NCBI RefSeq assembly: GCF_000739715.2
Contig: NZ_BBJC02000002.1
Coordinates: 212,731-276,730 of the forward strand
Origin: Falsirhodobacter sp. alg1
GTDB lineage: Bacteria > Pseudomonadota > Alphaproteobacteria > Rhodobacterales > Rhodobacteraceae
Direction of reading: 5' to 3'
Length of the DNA stretch: 64,000 nucleotides
Shown here one piece after another: positions 10,423 to 21,549 of this stretch. Under the pieces are notes generated by a model. That model made no database searches and was not told the DNA's origin. It was given only the letters and a program-made list of their open reading frames with translations. Within the stretch, counting starts at the first letter, position 1. The number at the start of each line of letters is the position of its first letter. Position numbers and translations under genes: made by a program.

Positions 10423-10461
10423 CAGAATAAACCCGATGGGTTACACCTAGGGCAAAAGGAT

Positions 10462-11022
10462 ATGAGGCAGAATATGGTTAGTCGTCGGGTATTTATCGCA
10501 GGTTTGAGCGCAACGACCGGGCTTGCGGCCTGCTCCAACGGCGTCGGCAGCAATGGTGGCCCGACGATCGACGCACGCGTGAATGTGGCGCGTGACTACC
10601 TGTTCCAATCCTTTCCGGGAACACGTGATCTGGCAGCCCGCTCGGCCGGGGTATTGTACATGCCGTTGGTGACCGAGGCCGGTCTGGGTGTCGGCGCCTC
10701 CTACGGACGCGGTGCCCTGCGAATCAACGGGGCGACGGTGGATTACTATTCCTCTGCCAAAGGCTCTATCGGGTTTCAGATCGGCGCCCAGCAATACGCG
10801 CACGCCCTGTTTTTCATGACACCGACAGCATTGGCGGATTTCCGCAGCTCTCGGGGTTGGGTGGCAGGGGCCGATCTGCGCTATGCCACACCCGATCAGG
10901 GTGGCAGCATCGGCAAGGACACGACAGAGATCGATCCGGTTGTGGCCCTTGTGTACGGCCAGTCCGGACTGATCGCAGGTGCTACCATCGCCGGCACGAA
11001 ATATACGCGCATCATTCCATAA
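10462..11022 (+). CDS. YSC84/SYLF-domain lipoprotein with twin-arginine signal
   Basis: Predicted lipoprotein of 186 aa. The N-terminus holds a twin-arginine motif (SRRVFIAG) and a lipobox LAAC with Cys24 as the lipidation site, so export as a folded protein via Tat is likely. The remainder matches the lipid-binding SYLF/YSC84 pattern (SAGVLYMPLVTEAGLGVG, GRGALRI, SIGFQIGAQ, and a C-terminal ALVYGQSGLIAGATIAGTKYT). The domain binds phosphoinositides or actin in eukaryotes; its bacterial role is unclear. Start at 10462; an alternative ATG four codons downstream still keeps the RR motif. Follows hemB by about 40 bases on the same strand. Confidence 0.78.
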   Translation: MRQNMVSRRVFIAGLSATTGLAACSNGVGSNGGPTIDARVNVARDYLFQSFPGTRDLAARSAGVLYMPLVTEAGLGVGASYGRGALRINGATVDYYSSAKGSIGFQIGAQQYAHALFFMTPTALADFRSSRGWVAGADLRYATPDQGGSIGKDTTEIDPVVALVYGQSGLIAGATIAGTKYTRIIP

Positions 11023-11120
11023 ACCTGCGGCCGCGCAGGCTTCACTTCTACGCCAGCGGATTGCCCTGATGCGGGGGATGGATTACCAAGCGGCTTCCTC
11101 CCCCAAGGCCGGACTTGCCG

Positions 11121-13592
11121 ATGTTCCTCGTATTTCGCTGGCTTTTGCGCATCCTCATCGGATTATTCGTGGTGGGCGCATTAGTCGTTGGTGTGGGTTA
11201 CTGGTTCCTTTCACGGTCCCTGCCCGATTATTCCGAAGATTTTTCGCTGCCGGGTCTGACCGCGCCGGTTGAGATCGTGCGCAACAGCAATGACGTGCCG
11301 CATATCTTCGGCAAGACCGACGCAGACGTTTTCCATGCCCTGGGGTTTGCCCATGCGCAGGACCGGCTATGGCAGATGACGTTGCTGCGCCGGACTGCGC
11401 AGGGCCGGTTGTCCGAATTGTTCGGCCAGCGCACGTTTGCCACCGATGCGATGATGCGGCGGCTGGATCTTTATGGTCTGGCACGCAGCTCGGTTGAGGC
11501 GCAGGACCCTGCCACGCGTGCAGCCCTGCAGGCCTATGCCGACGGGGTAAATGACTGGATCCGGCAGATCAACGAGGGGGCGCGAGGACGTGGCGCACCG
11601 CAGTTCTTTCTGTTTTCCAGTGATATTGCCGCATGGCAGCCCGCCGACAGTATCGCGATCCTGAAGCTGCTGGCCCTGCAAATGTCCGACAAGATGGCGA
11701 ACGAGGTTCTTAGGGCCCGCATGTCGCTGATCCTGCCGCCAGAACGCCTTCGGGATATTCTGCCCGATGATCCAAATCAGGCGGTGGTGGCCCTGCCGCA
11801 ATATTCGGAACTCGTGCCCGGTGTCTCGCCGGATTATCAGCCCATCCGTGTGGCAGGAGATCCGCTGGCGCCCTTCCCCGAGGTCGGGATGGCAGGGGCA
11901 TCCAACGCATGGGCGGCAGCTCCGTCAAAATCGGCGGCAGGCGGCGCATTGTTGGCAAATGACCCGCACCTGCCGTTTTCTGCCCCTACGATCTGGTATC
12001 TGGCCCGGCTGGAGCTGGGCAGCGGCGGCGTGATCGGTGCAACCATACCAGGGATGCCGCTGATCCTGTCCGGACGTGCGCAGGCCTTCGGCTGGGGCCT
12101 GACCACGGCCTATGTCGATGATCAGGATCTGCACGTCGAAGAGGTGAATGCCGACAACCCCGAGGAATACCGCACCCCCGACGGATGGAAGCCATTCCGC
12201 ACCGAAAGGTCCATCATCCGCATTAAGGATGCAGCCCCCATCACAGTCACCCTTCGCTGGACAGACAATGGCCCCGTATTGCCCCCCAGCCAGTATGATG
12301 TGGGCACGATCACCCCGCCCGGCCACGTGATGTCACTTAGCTGGACCGCATTGGATCCGGCCGATACCTCCATGTCCGCCGCCATGAACCTTATGCATGC
12401 GAATAGCATCGATGCCGCGATCGAAGCGGGAAAGGACTTTGTAGCCCCCGCACAGAACCTGATGCTGGCGGATGCGAACGGTATCGCGATGCAGACGGTC
12501 GGGGCCATACCGGCCCGCGATCCGGCCATGCAGGGTCAGGGTCGGCTGCCCACACCCGGCTGGGAGTCTCGCAACCGCTGGCACGGCATCGCGCCCTATG
12601 AACAGAACCCCGCCGAACGCGATCCACAAAGCGGCATTCTGGGCAATACGAACAACAAGACGGTGGATCGCCCGTTTCCGGAGCATGTCAGCTTCGACTG
12701 GGGTGATACCGAACGGATCCAGCGCTGGCTAACCCTGATGCAGGCGCGGGAGGTTCATACGCGCGACAGCTTTATCGAAACGCAGCTTGATACCGTCAGC
12801 ACCACCATGCGGCAGATCCTACCCCTGATCGGGGCCGATCTGTGGTTCACCGGCGAAACCGCCCCCTCGGGAACACCCGAACGGCTGCGTCAGCGCGCCC
12901 TGACCATGACGGCCCAGTGGAACGGCGAAATGAACGAACATATGCCGGAACCCCTGATTGCAGAGGCATGGCTTTCTGCTTTGCAGGATCGGCTGATCCG
13001 CGATGATCTGGGACCGATGGCGGATCAGTTCGGCCATGTGGACGAGGTGTTCCTGAACCGCGTGTTCCGCAACGAGGATGGTGCCGCCGCGTGGTGCGAT
13101 ATCAAACAATCGGCTGCGGTGGAAACCTGCGCGGATATTGCACAGCTCTCGCTGGATGACGCGCTCGTCTGGCTGACGGAACGGTACGGGGATAACATCG
13201 ACAGCTGGCGTTGGGGCGATGCCCATCAGGCAACCCATGATGACCCGGTGCTGGGCAACCTGCCAATCCTGCGGTATCTGGTGAATATCCGCCAGTCCAC
13301 CTCGGGCGGGGATGATACGCTGAACCGGGGCGTTACCAAGGGATACGGCGTAGACCCGTTCCAGAACGTGCATGGTGCCGGATATCGCGGCGTGTATGAT
13401 TTTGCGGACCCCGACAGTTCGGTATTCATCACCGCCACAGGGCAGTCAGGCCATCCGCTGTCACGTTTCTATGACGATTTCGGCGGGCTGTGGCGACGGG
13501 GAGAATATGTGCCGATGTCACTCGATGCCGATCTGGCACGGGCGGCGGCGGTGGGAATTACCCACCTCACCCCTTCCGGAGATACTCGGTAA
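11121..13592 (+). CDS. Penicillin-acylase family Ntn hydrolase
   Basis: Exported N-terminal-nucleophile amidohydrolase of 823 aa. An N-terminal hydrophobic segment (residues 4-30) should direct it to the periplasm. The precursor pattern is present: alpha-chain motif DVFHALGFAHAQDRLWQM, a linker, then GASNAWA where Ser261 would become the beta-chain nucleophile after autocleavage, followed by LLANDPHLPFSAPTIWY and GTVTIPG-like IGATIPGMPLILSGR. The later NTNNKT block is also family-typical. Substrates of this family include beta-lactams, acyl-homoserine lactones and other N-acyl amides, and cannot be told from sequence. Start at ATG 11121; a TTG two codons earlier is possible. Its 3' end overlaps the convergent folA by 26 bases. 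Confidence 0.88.
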   Translation: MFLVFRWLLRILIGLFVVGALVVGVGYWFLSRSLPDYSEDFSLPGLTAPVEIVRNSNDVPHIFGKTDADVFHALGFAHAQDRLWQMTLLRRTAQGRLSELFGQRTFATDAMMRRLDLYGLARSSVEAQDPATRAALQAYADGVNDWIRQINEGARGRGAPQFFLFSSDIAAWQPADSIAILKLLALQMSDKMANEVLRARMSLILPPERLRDILPDDPNQAVVALPQYSELVPGVSPDYQPIRVAGDPLAPFPEVGMAGASNAWAAAPSKSAAGGALLANDPHLPFSAPTIWYLARLELGSGGVIGATIPGMPLILSGRAQAFGWGLTTAYVDDQDLHVEEVNADNPEEYRTPDGWKPFRTERSIIRIKDAAPITVTLRWTDNGPVLPPSQYDVGTITPPGHVMSLSWTALDPADTSMSAAMNLMHANSIDAAIEAGKDFVAPAQNLMLADANGIAMQTVGAIPARDPAMQGQGRLPTPGWESRNRWHGIAPYEQNPAERDPQSGILGNTNNKTVDRPFPEHVSFDWGDTERIQRWLTLMQAREVHTRDSFIETQLDTVSTTMRQILPLIGADLWFTGETAPSGTPERLRQRALTMTAQWNGEMNEHMPEPLIAEAWLSALQDRLIRDDLGPMADQFGHVDEVFLNRVFRNEDGAAAWCDIKQSAAVETCADIAQLSLDDALVWLTERYGDNIDSWRWGDAHQATHDDPVLGNLPILRYLVNIRQSTSGGDDTLNRGVTKGYGVDPFQNVHGAGYRGVYDFADPDSSVFITATGQSGHPLSRFYDDFGGLWRRGEYVPMSLDADLARAAAVGITHLTPSGDTR

Positions 13593-14046
13593 CCGTGCAC
13601 TTCGGAGCCTCGGCGCGCAGCGGCAGGCTGTGGGCCGGGGTCCATTCCTCCGCGGCGAACTCTGGAAAGAATGTGTCGGCGTCGGGAATGGTCATACCGA
13701 CGCTGGTCAGCAGCATCCGTTCGGCCAATGGCAATAAGGCTGCATATATTCCTGCCCCCCCCATACCATACAGCCGCAGATGCCCTGCGGCATATGCCAA
13801 ATCGAGTGCGGCCTCCGGTGTGGGCGCGCATGAAACCTCTGCTATCGGGTGTGAGGTCACGACGATATTCAGACGCCGGGGCAGCGGTTTTTTCGGCAGG
13901 CTTTCCCAGGTTTTGCGCCCCATGATCACGGCCCCGCCCGCCGTTTCCCGCGCAAAGAATGCCAGATCCTCTGGCGCGTCCCACGGGATTGTATTGTCAC
14001 GGCCGATTGCGCCGTTGTTCGCTATGCCGGCAATCAGGGTCAGCAT
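13567..14046 (-). CDS. folA: Dihydrofolate reductase
   Basis: Reduces dihydrofolate to tetrahydrofolate with NADPH, replenishing the cofactor oxidised by ThyA. The 159-aa protein shows LIAGIANNGAIGRDNTIPW (substrate and Met20-loop region), an ED pair at the position of the catalytic acid (PEDLAFF), the NADPH-binding GRKTWESLP, and GMGGAGIYAA near the second nucleotide site. The start overlaps the thyA stop by one base (TGATG), the standard thyA-folA arrangement. Confidence 0.96.
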   Translation of the reverse strand: MLTLIAGIANNGAIGRDNTIPWDAPEDLAFFARETAGGAVIMGRKTWESLPKKPLPRRLNIVVTSHPIAEVSCAPTPEAALDLAYAAGHLRLYGMGGAGIYAALLPLAERMLLTSVGMTIPDADTFFPEFAAEEWTPAHSLPLRAEAPKCTVTEYLRKG

Positions 14047-14939
14047 CAGACGGCCACCTCAGCCTGGATCGGAGGGTGAGGGTCATAGCCTTCGACCGTG
14101 AAATCCTCGATACGATAGGCATCGATGCTCTCGGCTTTCCGGAGGCGCATCACAGGTAACGCGCGTGGTTCCCGGGCTGCCTGAAGCTTTGCCTGCTCCA
14201 GATGGTTCGAATAAAGATGCACGTCGCCTCCGGTCCAGACCAGCTCTCCGGGTTGCAAACCCGCCTGCTGCGCCAGCATCAGTTGCAGGGCCGCAGCCCC
14301 TGTGAAATTGAAAGGGGCCCCCAACAGCAGATCACACGAGCGCTGGTACAGCAGACAATTGAGCCGCCCACCGGACGTGACATGATACTGGTAGATCATA
14401 TGGCAAGGCGGCAAAGCCATCTGCCCCACCTCTGCCACGTTCCACGCATGGAACAGCATCCGCCGGCTTGCAGGTGTATTGCGCAGCATGTCGATCAATG
14501 AGGCGATCTGGTCATGCTCCTGCCCGTCCGCCCCCAACCAGCGCCGCCATTGCTTGCCGTATACCGGCCCCAACTCTCCCCATCTGGCGGCGAAATCGGG
14601 GTCCGCCACGATCCGGTCCTCGAACGCTCTTTGCTCTATCTGATCGCCTGTTTCACGGCGATAGGTTGCAAGGGGCCAATCACTCCAGATACGGACATTG
14701 TTTTCCAGCAGGGCGCGGATGTTGGTATCTCCGGTCAGAAACCACAGCATCTCCTTGACCGCAGTTTTCCAATAGACACGCTTGGTCGTCAGGATCGGCA
14801 CCGTCTCGTCCGACAGATTGAACCGCAACATGGCCCCGAACACGGAACGGGTTCCCACACCCGTCCGGTCGACCCGTTCATCCCCCGTGGCCAGCACGTG
14901 GTTCAGCAGGTCAAGGTACTGGTGTTCGGCAGTGCGCAT
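14046..14939 (-). CDS. thyA: Thymidylate synthase
   Basis: Makes dTMP from dUMP using methylenetetrahydrofolate. Characteristic blocks: TGVGTRSVFG for dUMP and folate binding, the catalytic cysteine in LPPCHMIYQYHV, and SCDLLLGAPFN. Length 297 aa from the chosen start. Two adjacent ATGs exist (14942 and 14939); I chose the second because GGAG lies six bases upstream of it, although the first is also possible. First gene of a two-gene thyA-folA unit; it diverges from gloA. Confidence 0.96.
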   Translation of the reverse strand: MRTAEHQYLDLLNHVLATGDERVDRTGVGTRSVFGAMLRFNLSDETVPILTTKRVYWKTAVKEMLWFLTGDTNIRALLENNVRIWSDWPLATYRRETGDQIEQRAFEDRIVADPDFAARWGELGPVYGKQWRRWLGADGQEHDQIASLIDMLRNTPASRRMLFHAWNVAEVGQMALPPCHMIYQYHVTSGGRLNCLLYQRSCDLLLGAPFNFTGAAALQLMLAQQAGLQPGELVWTGGDVHLYSNHLEQAKLQAAREPRALPVMRLRKAESIDAYRIEDFTVEGYDPHPPIQAEVAV

Positions 14940-15047
14940 CATACTCTCCGGCAATTTGGGACGTCATATCGGCTATGACGGACCTCTAAAAGCGCTTTAA
15001 TCTGACCACAAAGTCTCTAGATTATGGCTAAGATAAAGGAGAACATG

Positions 15048-15470
15048 ATGAAATATCTGCATACAATGGTCCGCGTAAAGGATCTGGACGCGACCATGGC
15101 CTTCTTTCGCCTTCTGGGGCTGGAAGAAACAAAGCGTATGGAGAACGAACAGGGCCGTTTCAGCCTGATTTTCATGGCACCTCCCGGCCAGCCCGAATGC
15201 CCGGTCGAATTGACCTACAACTGGGATGGCGATGATGCCCTGCCATCGGACAGCCGCCATTTTGGCCACCTGGCCTACGAATGTGACAATATCTATGACC
15301 TCTGCGCGCATCTGCAGGCGAATGGTGTCACCATCAACCGTCCGCCCCGCGATGGCCACATGGCATTCGTCCGCAGCCCCGACAACATCTCGATCGAACT
15401 GCTGCAAAAAGGGGATCGCCTTCCGCCGGCAGAACCTTGGCAGTCGATGGAAAACACCGGCAGCTGGTAA
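15048..15470 (+). CDS. gloA: Lactoylglutathione lyase (glyoxalase I)-like
   Basis: Vicinal oxygen chelate fold enzyme of 140 aa, predicted to isomerise the hemithioacetal of methylglyoxal and glutathione. The N-terminal LHTMVRVKDLDATMAFF, the GRFSLIFMAPPG and ELTYNW blocks, the HFGHLAYECDNI segment and the late NISIELLQKGD carry the expected metal ligands (H, E, H, E). Two in-frame ATGs (15045, 15048) follow an AAGGAG; the second has the better spacing. A further upstream ATG at 15024 is less likely. Convergent with ribD, with only three bases between stops. Confidence 0.88.
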   Translation: MKYLHTMVRVKDLDATMAFFRLLGLEETKRMENEQGRFSLIFMAPPGQPECPVELTYNWDGDDALPSDSRHFGHLAYECDNIYDLCAHLQANGVTINRPPRDGHMAFVRSPDNISIELLQKGDRLPPAEPWQSMENTGSW

Positions 15471-15473
15471 GAC

Positions 15474-16550
15474 CTAACGGGCCCAGATCGTCAGCGTATC
15501 GGATCCTATCCGGCGCTGGCTTTCCAATCTGAAGTGTGGTGCATCCGCAAGGTGCACCACCCCCATTGCAGATAATGCCGGCGTCGCATCACCGCCGATC
15601 AGCACGCCCGCAGTGAAAGTTGCAAGATCATCAACCAGATCTTCACGCAACAGGGCCGCTGCAATGGTCCCGCCCCCTTCGCACAGCACACGGGTAATGC
15701 CACGGTCTGCCAAAGCGGCCAGTGCGCCCCGAAGCTGCACCGCTTCACCCAGATCGATCAAATGGGCGCCGGCCTCGATCCATGCTGTGCGCGCTGCCTG
15801 CGGTGCGTTGGACGAATGAACCAGCCATACCGGCCCCTTGCGGGCAGATCGGCCAAGGCGGCTGTCGGCGCTGTGACGAAGGGTACTGTCCACCACCACG
15901 CGCACCGGCTGGGGAACTGCACCGAACCCCCGGACGGTCAGATCGGGATTATCGGCCAGGGCGGTACCGGAACCGACAAGGACCGCATCATGTGACATCC
16001 GCATCGCATGCACGACTCGGCGAGACTCTGGCCCGGTAATCCAACGGCTTTCGCCCGATGCCGTGGCAATTCGCCCGTCAACCGATGTGGCAAGTTTTAG
16101 AGTCACCAGGGGCAGGCCCTGATTGATGCGCTTGAAGAAACCCGCGTTCAACCGGCTCGCCTCGGTCTGCATGATCCCTTCGGTAACCTCGATCCCTGCA
16201 TTTCGCAGCATCATATGACCCCGACCGGCCACACGCGGGTCCGGGTCGGTTGCTGCCGTTACAACCCGCGCAACCCCCGAACGGATCAACGCTTCGGAAC
16301 AAGGGGGGGTTTTCCCGTGATGGGCACAGGGTTCAAGAGAGACATAGACGGTTGCACCGGCAGCAAGATCACCGGCTTGGGTCAAGGCGCGTACCTCGGC
16401 ATGGGGGCGCCCGCCGGGCTGGGTCCACCCACGACCGACGATCCGGCCATCCCGCAGGATCACAGCCCCGACCGCAGGATTGGGCCAGACGTTTCCCAAC
16501 CCCCTACGTGCCAGGCGAAGGGCGTGGGCCATGTGGATGGCGTCAGTCAC
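15474..16550 (-). CDS. ribD: Bifunctional riboflavin deaminase-reductase RibD
   Basis: Catalyses steps two and three of riboflavin synthesis after GTP cyclohydrolase II: deamination of the pyrimidine ring, then reduction of the ribosyl to a ribityl chain. N-terminal deaminase domain (about 1-145) has the zinc motif HAEVRAL and [12 protein letters not shown]-terminal reductase domain (about 150-358) has [27 protein letters not shown] and [13 protein letters not shown]. Full length, 358 aa. Its start overlaps the nrdR stop (ATGA), the common nrdR-ribD pair. This is the housekeeping copy; a reductase-only relative is encoded at 30674-31438. Confidence 0.96.
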   Translation of the reverse strand: MTDAIHMAHALRLARRGLGNVWPNPAVGAVILRDGRIVGRGWTQPGGRPHAEVRALTQAGDLAAGATVYVSLEPCAHHGKTPPCSEALIRSGVARVVTAATDPDPRVAGRGHMMLRNAGIEVTEGIMQTEASRLNAGFFKRINQGLPLVTLKLATSVDGRIATASGESRWITGPESRRVVHAMRMSHDAVLVGSGTALADNPDLTVRGFGAVPQPVRVVVDSTLRHSADSRLGRSARKGPVWLVHSSNAPQAARTAWIEAGAHLIDLGEAVQLRGALAALADRGITRVLCEGGGTIAAALLREDLVDDLATFTAGVLIGGDATPALSAMGVVHLADAPHFRLESQRRIGSDTLTIWAR

Positions 16551-17014
16551 TCTTCGCGCAGCGGTGGTGGGCGCAATTCGGCCACGAATTTGTCAAAATC
16601 ACCCGCAGCCTGAAAGTTTTTATACACGCTGGCAAAGCGCACGTAGCCCACGGTATCGATCCGTGCGAGGCTTTCCATGACGATTTCACCAATCACCTTC
16701 GAAGGAATATCGGTATCGCCAAGGCTCTCCAGTCGGCGGACAATACCCGAAATCATCTGATCGATCCGGTCCGGGTCCACAGGGCGTTTCTGCATCGCGA
16801 TGCGGATCGAACGCTCCAGCTTGGAACGATCGAAATCCTCACGTTTACCGGATGATTTTATGACGACCAGGTCACGCAATTGCACACGTTCATAGGTCGT
16901 GAAACGCCCGCCACATCCCGGACAGAACCTGCGCCGCCTGATGGCGACATGATCTTCTGCCGGTCGGCTGTCCTTTACCTGCGTATCGACATTTCCGCAA
17001 AACGGACAGCGCAT
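16547..17014 (-). CDS. nrdR: Transcriptional repressor NrdR
   Basis: ATP/dATP-sensing repressor of ribonucleotide reductase operons, 155 aa. The zinc ribbon is MRCPFCGN...CPGCGGRF with its four cysteines within the first 35 residues, followed by the RFTTYERVQ joint and an ATP-cone domain (residues ~50-140). Overlaps ribD by four bases, so the two are coupled. Confidence 0.97.
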   Translation of the reverse strand: MRCPFCGNVDTQVKDSRPAEDHVAIRRRRFCPGCGGRFTTYERVQLRDLVVIKSSGKREDFDRSKLERSIRIAMQKRPVDPDRIDQMISGIVRRLESLGDTDIPSKVIGEIVMESLARIDTVGYVRFASVYKNFQAAGDFDKFVAELRPPPLREE

Positions 17015-17126
17015 GACATTTCCTTATTCCAACAACTGCAGAACGGGCCTGCTTTGGCCAACAATCCTAGCGCGAGATCCTACTACTGGGCCAGAGAAAA
17101 TCAGCAGGCCCGCATATAGCAGGCAA

Positions 17127-17497
17127 TCAACGGCTGCTGAACGGTGGTTCGCAAAGAGATTCTGCAAAACCAGCCGAGAGATAGCCCTTGTCATTCAAGA
17201 CAGCGACGCCGGTCTTCAGTGCGGCGCCTTCGGGCGACAGAGAGAATTGCATGCCCTCTGTCCGCCCCAAGGGTTGCGGCGAGATCCGGTAGATCAAAGT
17301 GGTCCGGCTGACGTTCAAATGGCCGATCGCGAAATCTCCGGCTGCGCACCAGTAATTGCTGGCGGCAGCGCCAGGCTGGTATTCGACCGTGAAACGCTGC
17401 GCGTTCCCTTCGACATCATAGCCCTGATAGGCCCGATAGGCGGATGCCGGGGCAGCCAACAGCAATGACAAGGCCCCAAGGGTAAGCGCGCGTTTCA

Positions 17498-17501
<4 letters not shown>
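17127..17501 (-). CDS. Small secreted protein of unknown function, coupled to rpoD
   Basis: Predicted exported protein of 124 aa. Signal peptide: [21 protein letters not shown] with an AxA cleavage site. The mature part is about 100 aa with three cysteines and no domain I recognise. The start codon overlaps the rpoD stop in ATGATGA (ATG at 17501 or 17498), so its translation should be coupled to that of the primary sigma factor; no known partnership explains this. Coding potential is supported by the signal peptide and by uniform codon use. nrdR starts 112 bases further on. Confidence 0.72.
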
Positions 17502-19489
<1,988 letters not shown>

Positions 19490-19582
19490 GGTCACTCCTA
19501 GCGGGGGTTTGCCGGTCACGAGCGCGAATCGCCCGGCGTTCCTAACGAATCATTAGCGCGAATCACAGCGGGTGAAAGCGCT

Positions 19583-21496
19583 TCAGCCTTTTTTCTTTAT
19601 CCAGACCTGATCTTCGATCAGACGCTGAAGGTGTTTAGACAATGCCGAACGGTCTTCGCCCAGGTCGCCCGCATCGTCAAGACTTGACCTGCCTGCATTG
19701 TTGCGGGCTTCGGCAGCCTGGGCCAGCCGCCAGGTCAGACCTTCGTCGGCCAGACCCTCCATATCTTCCATTGCATCCCGTATTTCCGTCTCCGCACCAT
19801 AGGCCGCATCCAGCTTCGCAAACTCCTCGGCAAGGCACATACGGGCCGTATCACGGTCTTCGGGGTGCCTGATCGGCGGCGCTATGCGAACATGGGGCAG
19901 CGATAGAAGGCTTTCAAGAGAGGTGCGAACATTGTCCAGCGCATCATCCTGACCATGGGAAAAACGCAACAACGCCTCCTGAACGTCGCGTTGTTCGGGC
20001 CGCGGAACCACCATCCGCTCGATTGCTGATTCGAATGTCCGAATCAACGATGGATGCATGGCGAATCCCGCGAGGATCACCGAGGTTCGCAAATCCTGCG
20101 CCATGGCCTCCCCTTCGGCCATCGCCAGAAGCGACTGACGCGCGGCACTGGTCGGCACCGCAGGCGGCGCGATACGCTTTGCCCCGGGGACGAAAGGAGC
20201 CCGCTTGGGGCGCGCACCGAACAAGGCCCAACGCCGTTGCTTGATTTCCTCACCGTAGTGATGACGGATCGAAGGATCGGCAATCCTAGAAATCGCCTCT
20301 CGCAACGTCTTGTCCAGGGCCGCGCGCCGCTCGGGGCTATCGAATACCTTTCCCTCGGTTTCCCGCCGCCAAAGCAGGCCCACCATCGGCTCTGCTCCGT
20401 CCAGCACCTTCTGGAAGGATTGCGCACCCTGCCCCCGGATCAGATCGTCGGGATCCTGCCCTGCAGGCATGACGGCAAACCTCAGCGCCTTACCAGCCTC
20501 CAGAAGCGGCATCGCCAGATCGACGACCCGCAGCGCGGCGCGGATGCCCGCCGCGTCTCCGTCCAGCGCGATGACGGGTTCATTCGAAATACGCCACATG
20601 AGACGCAGCTGATCCTCGGTGATGGCCGTGCCAAGGGGGGCGACCGTTCCGCGGAACCCCGCCTCCGACAGCGCGATCGTATCCATGTACCCCTCGGCCA
20701 CGATCAGCGGCAGGCCTTTGCCTGCGGCCTCGCGGGCGGGTCCGTGGTTGTAAAGGTTGCGCCCCTTGTCGAACAGGTCCGTTTCAGGGCCATTCAGGTA
20801 TTTGGCCCGCGCATTCGGGTCCATCGCGCGACCACCAAGACTGATTGCCCGCCCCCGTGCATCGCGGATCGGAAAGATGATACGTCCACGAAATCGGTCA
20901 TAGGGCGCGCCGCCGTCATCAGGCTTGGCGCACAGGCCGCTGGCCACCAGCAGATCCGGCGCAATGCCCTTGGCCGTCAACGCCTGAAACACACCTTGGC
21001 GCTGATCGGGTGCGTATCCGATTTCCCAACGGTCCTGCGCCTCGGGGGATAACCTTCGCCCTGCAAGATACTCTCGCGCGGCCTCGCCCGATCGGGATTT
21101 GAGCATCAGGCGATAGTAGCGGACCGCCTCTTCCATGACCTCGGCCAACTGCGCACGGCGGTCTGTCTTGGCAGCGGCCTGCGGGTCACGGGCGGGCATG
21201 GGCATACCGGCTTCGCGGGCAAGGATCTCCACCGCCTCCATGAAGCCGACATTCTCGGTTTCCTTTACAAAGGTCAGCGCATCCCCTTTGGCGTGGCAGC
21301 CAAAACAATAATAGAAGCCTTTGCGGTCATCCACGTGAAAGGATGCGGATTTTTCCTGATGAAAGGGGCAAGGCGCCCAGAAATCACCCTTCCCCTGATT
21401 GGATTTGCGCGCATCCCATGTGACCTTGCGCGCCACCACCTGTGAAAGTGAGACGCGGGTCCGGAGTTCGTCAAGGAAACCATGCGGCAGAGCCAT
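19583..21496 (-). CDS. dnaG: DNA primase DnaG
   Basis: Synthesises RNA primers at the replication fork. The 637-aa protein begins with MALPHGFLDELRTRV and has the CHC2 zinc finger (CPFHQEKSASFHV...YYCFGCHAKGD), an RNA-polymerase core with the TOPRIM signature VAEGYMDTIAL and ALDGDAAGIRAA, and a C-terminal helicase-interaction region. The frame continues upstream to 21646, but residues before the MALPHGF start look non-coding and would overlap the gdh end. Upstream neighbour of rpoD on the same strand; no rpsU is seen. Confidence 0.97.
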   Translation of the reverse strand: MALPHGFLDELRTRVSLSQVVARKVTWDARKSNQGKGDFWAPCPFHQEKSASFHVDDRKGFYYCFGCHAKGDALTFVKETENVGFMEAVEILAREAGMPMPARDPQAAAKTDRRAQLAEVMEEAVRYYRLMLKSRSGEAAREYLAGRRLSPEAQDRWEIGYAPDQRQGVFQALTAKGIAPDLLVASGLCAKPDDGGAPYDRFRGRIIFPIRDARGRAISLGGRAMDPNARAKYLNGPETDLFDKGRNLYNHGPAREAAGKGLPLIVAEGYMDTIALSEAGFRGTVAPLGTAITEDQLRLMWRISNEPVIALDGDAAGIRAALRVVDLAMPLLEAGKALRFAVMPAGQDPDDLIRGQGAQSFQKVLDGAEPMVGLLWRRETEGKVFDSPERRAALDKTLREAISRIADPSIRHHYGEEIKQRRWALFGARPKRAPFVPGAKRIAPPAVPTSAARQSLLAMAEGEAMAQDLRTSVILAGFAMHPSLIRTFESAIERMVVPRPEQRDVQEALLRFSHGQDDALDNVRTSLESLLSLPHVRIAPPIRHPEDRDTARMCLAEEFAKLDAAYGAETEIRDAMEDMEGLADEGLTWRLAQAAEARNNAGRSSLDDAGDLGEDRSALSKHLQRLIEDQVWIKKKG

Positions 21497-21549
21497 AGGC
21501 CGTATATCGCGGTCTGAAGGGGCCGAGTAAAGCCCCGTCAGATCCGGGC

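Noticed and set aside
19521-19564. 10-bp direct repeat AGCGCGAATC twice between dnaG and rpoD
   Set aside because: Two copies only, 34 bases apart, GC-rich; no consensus for a regulator and not clearly beyond chance.
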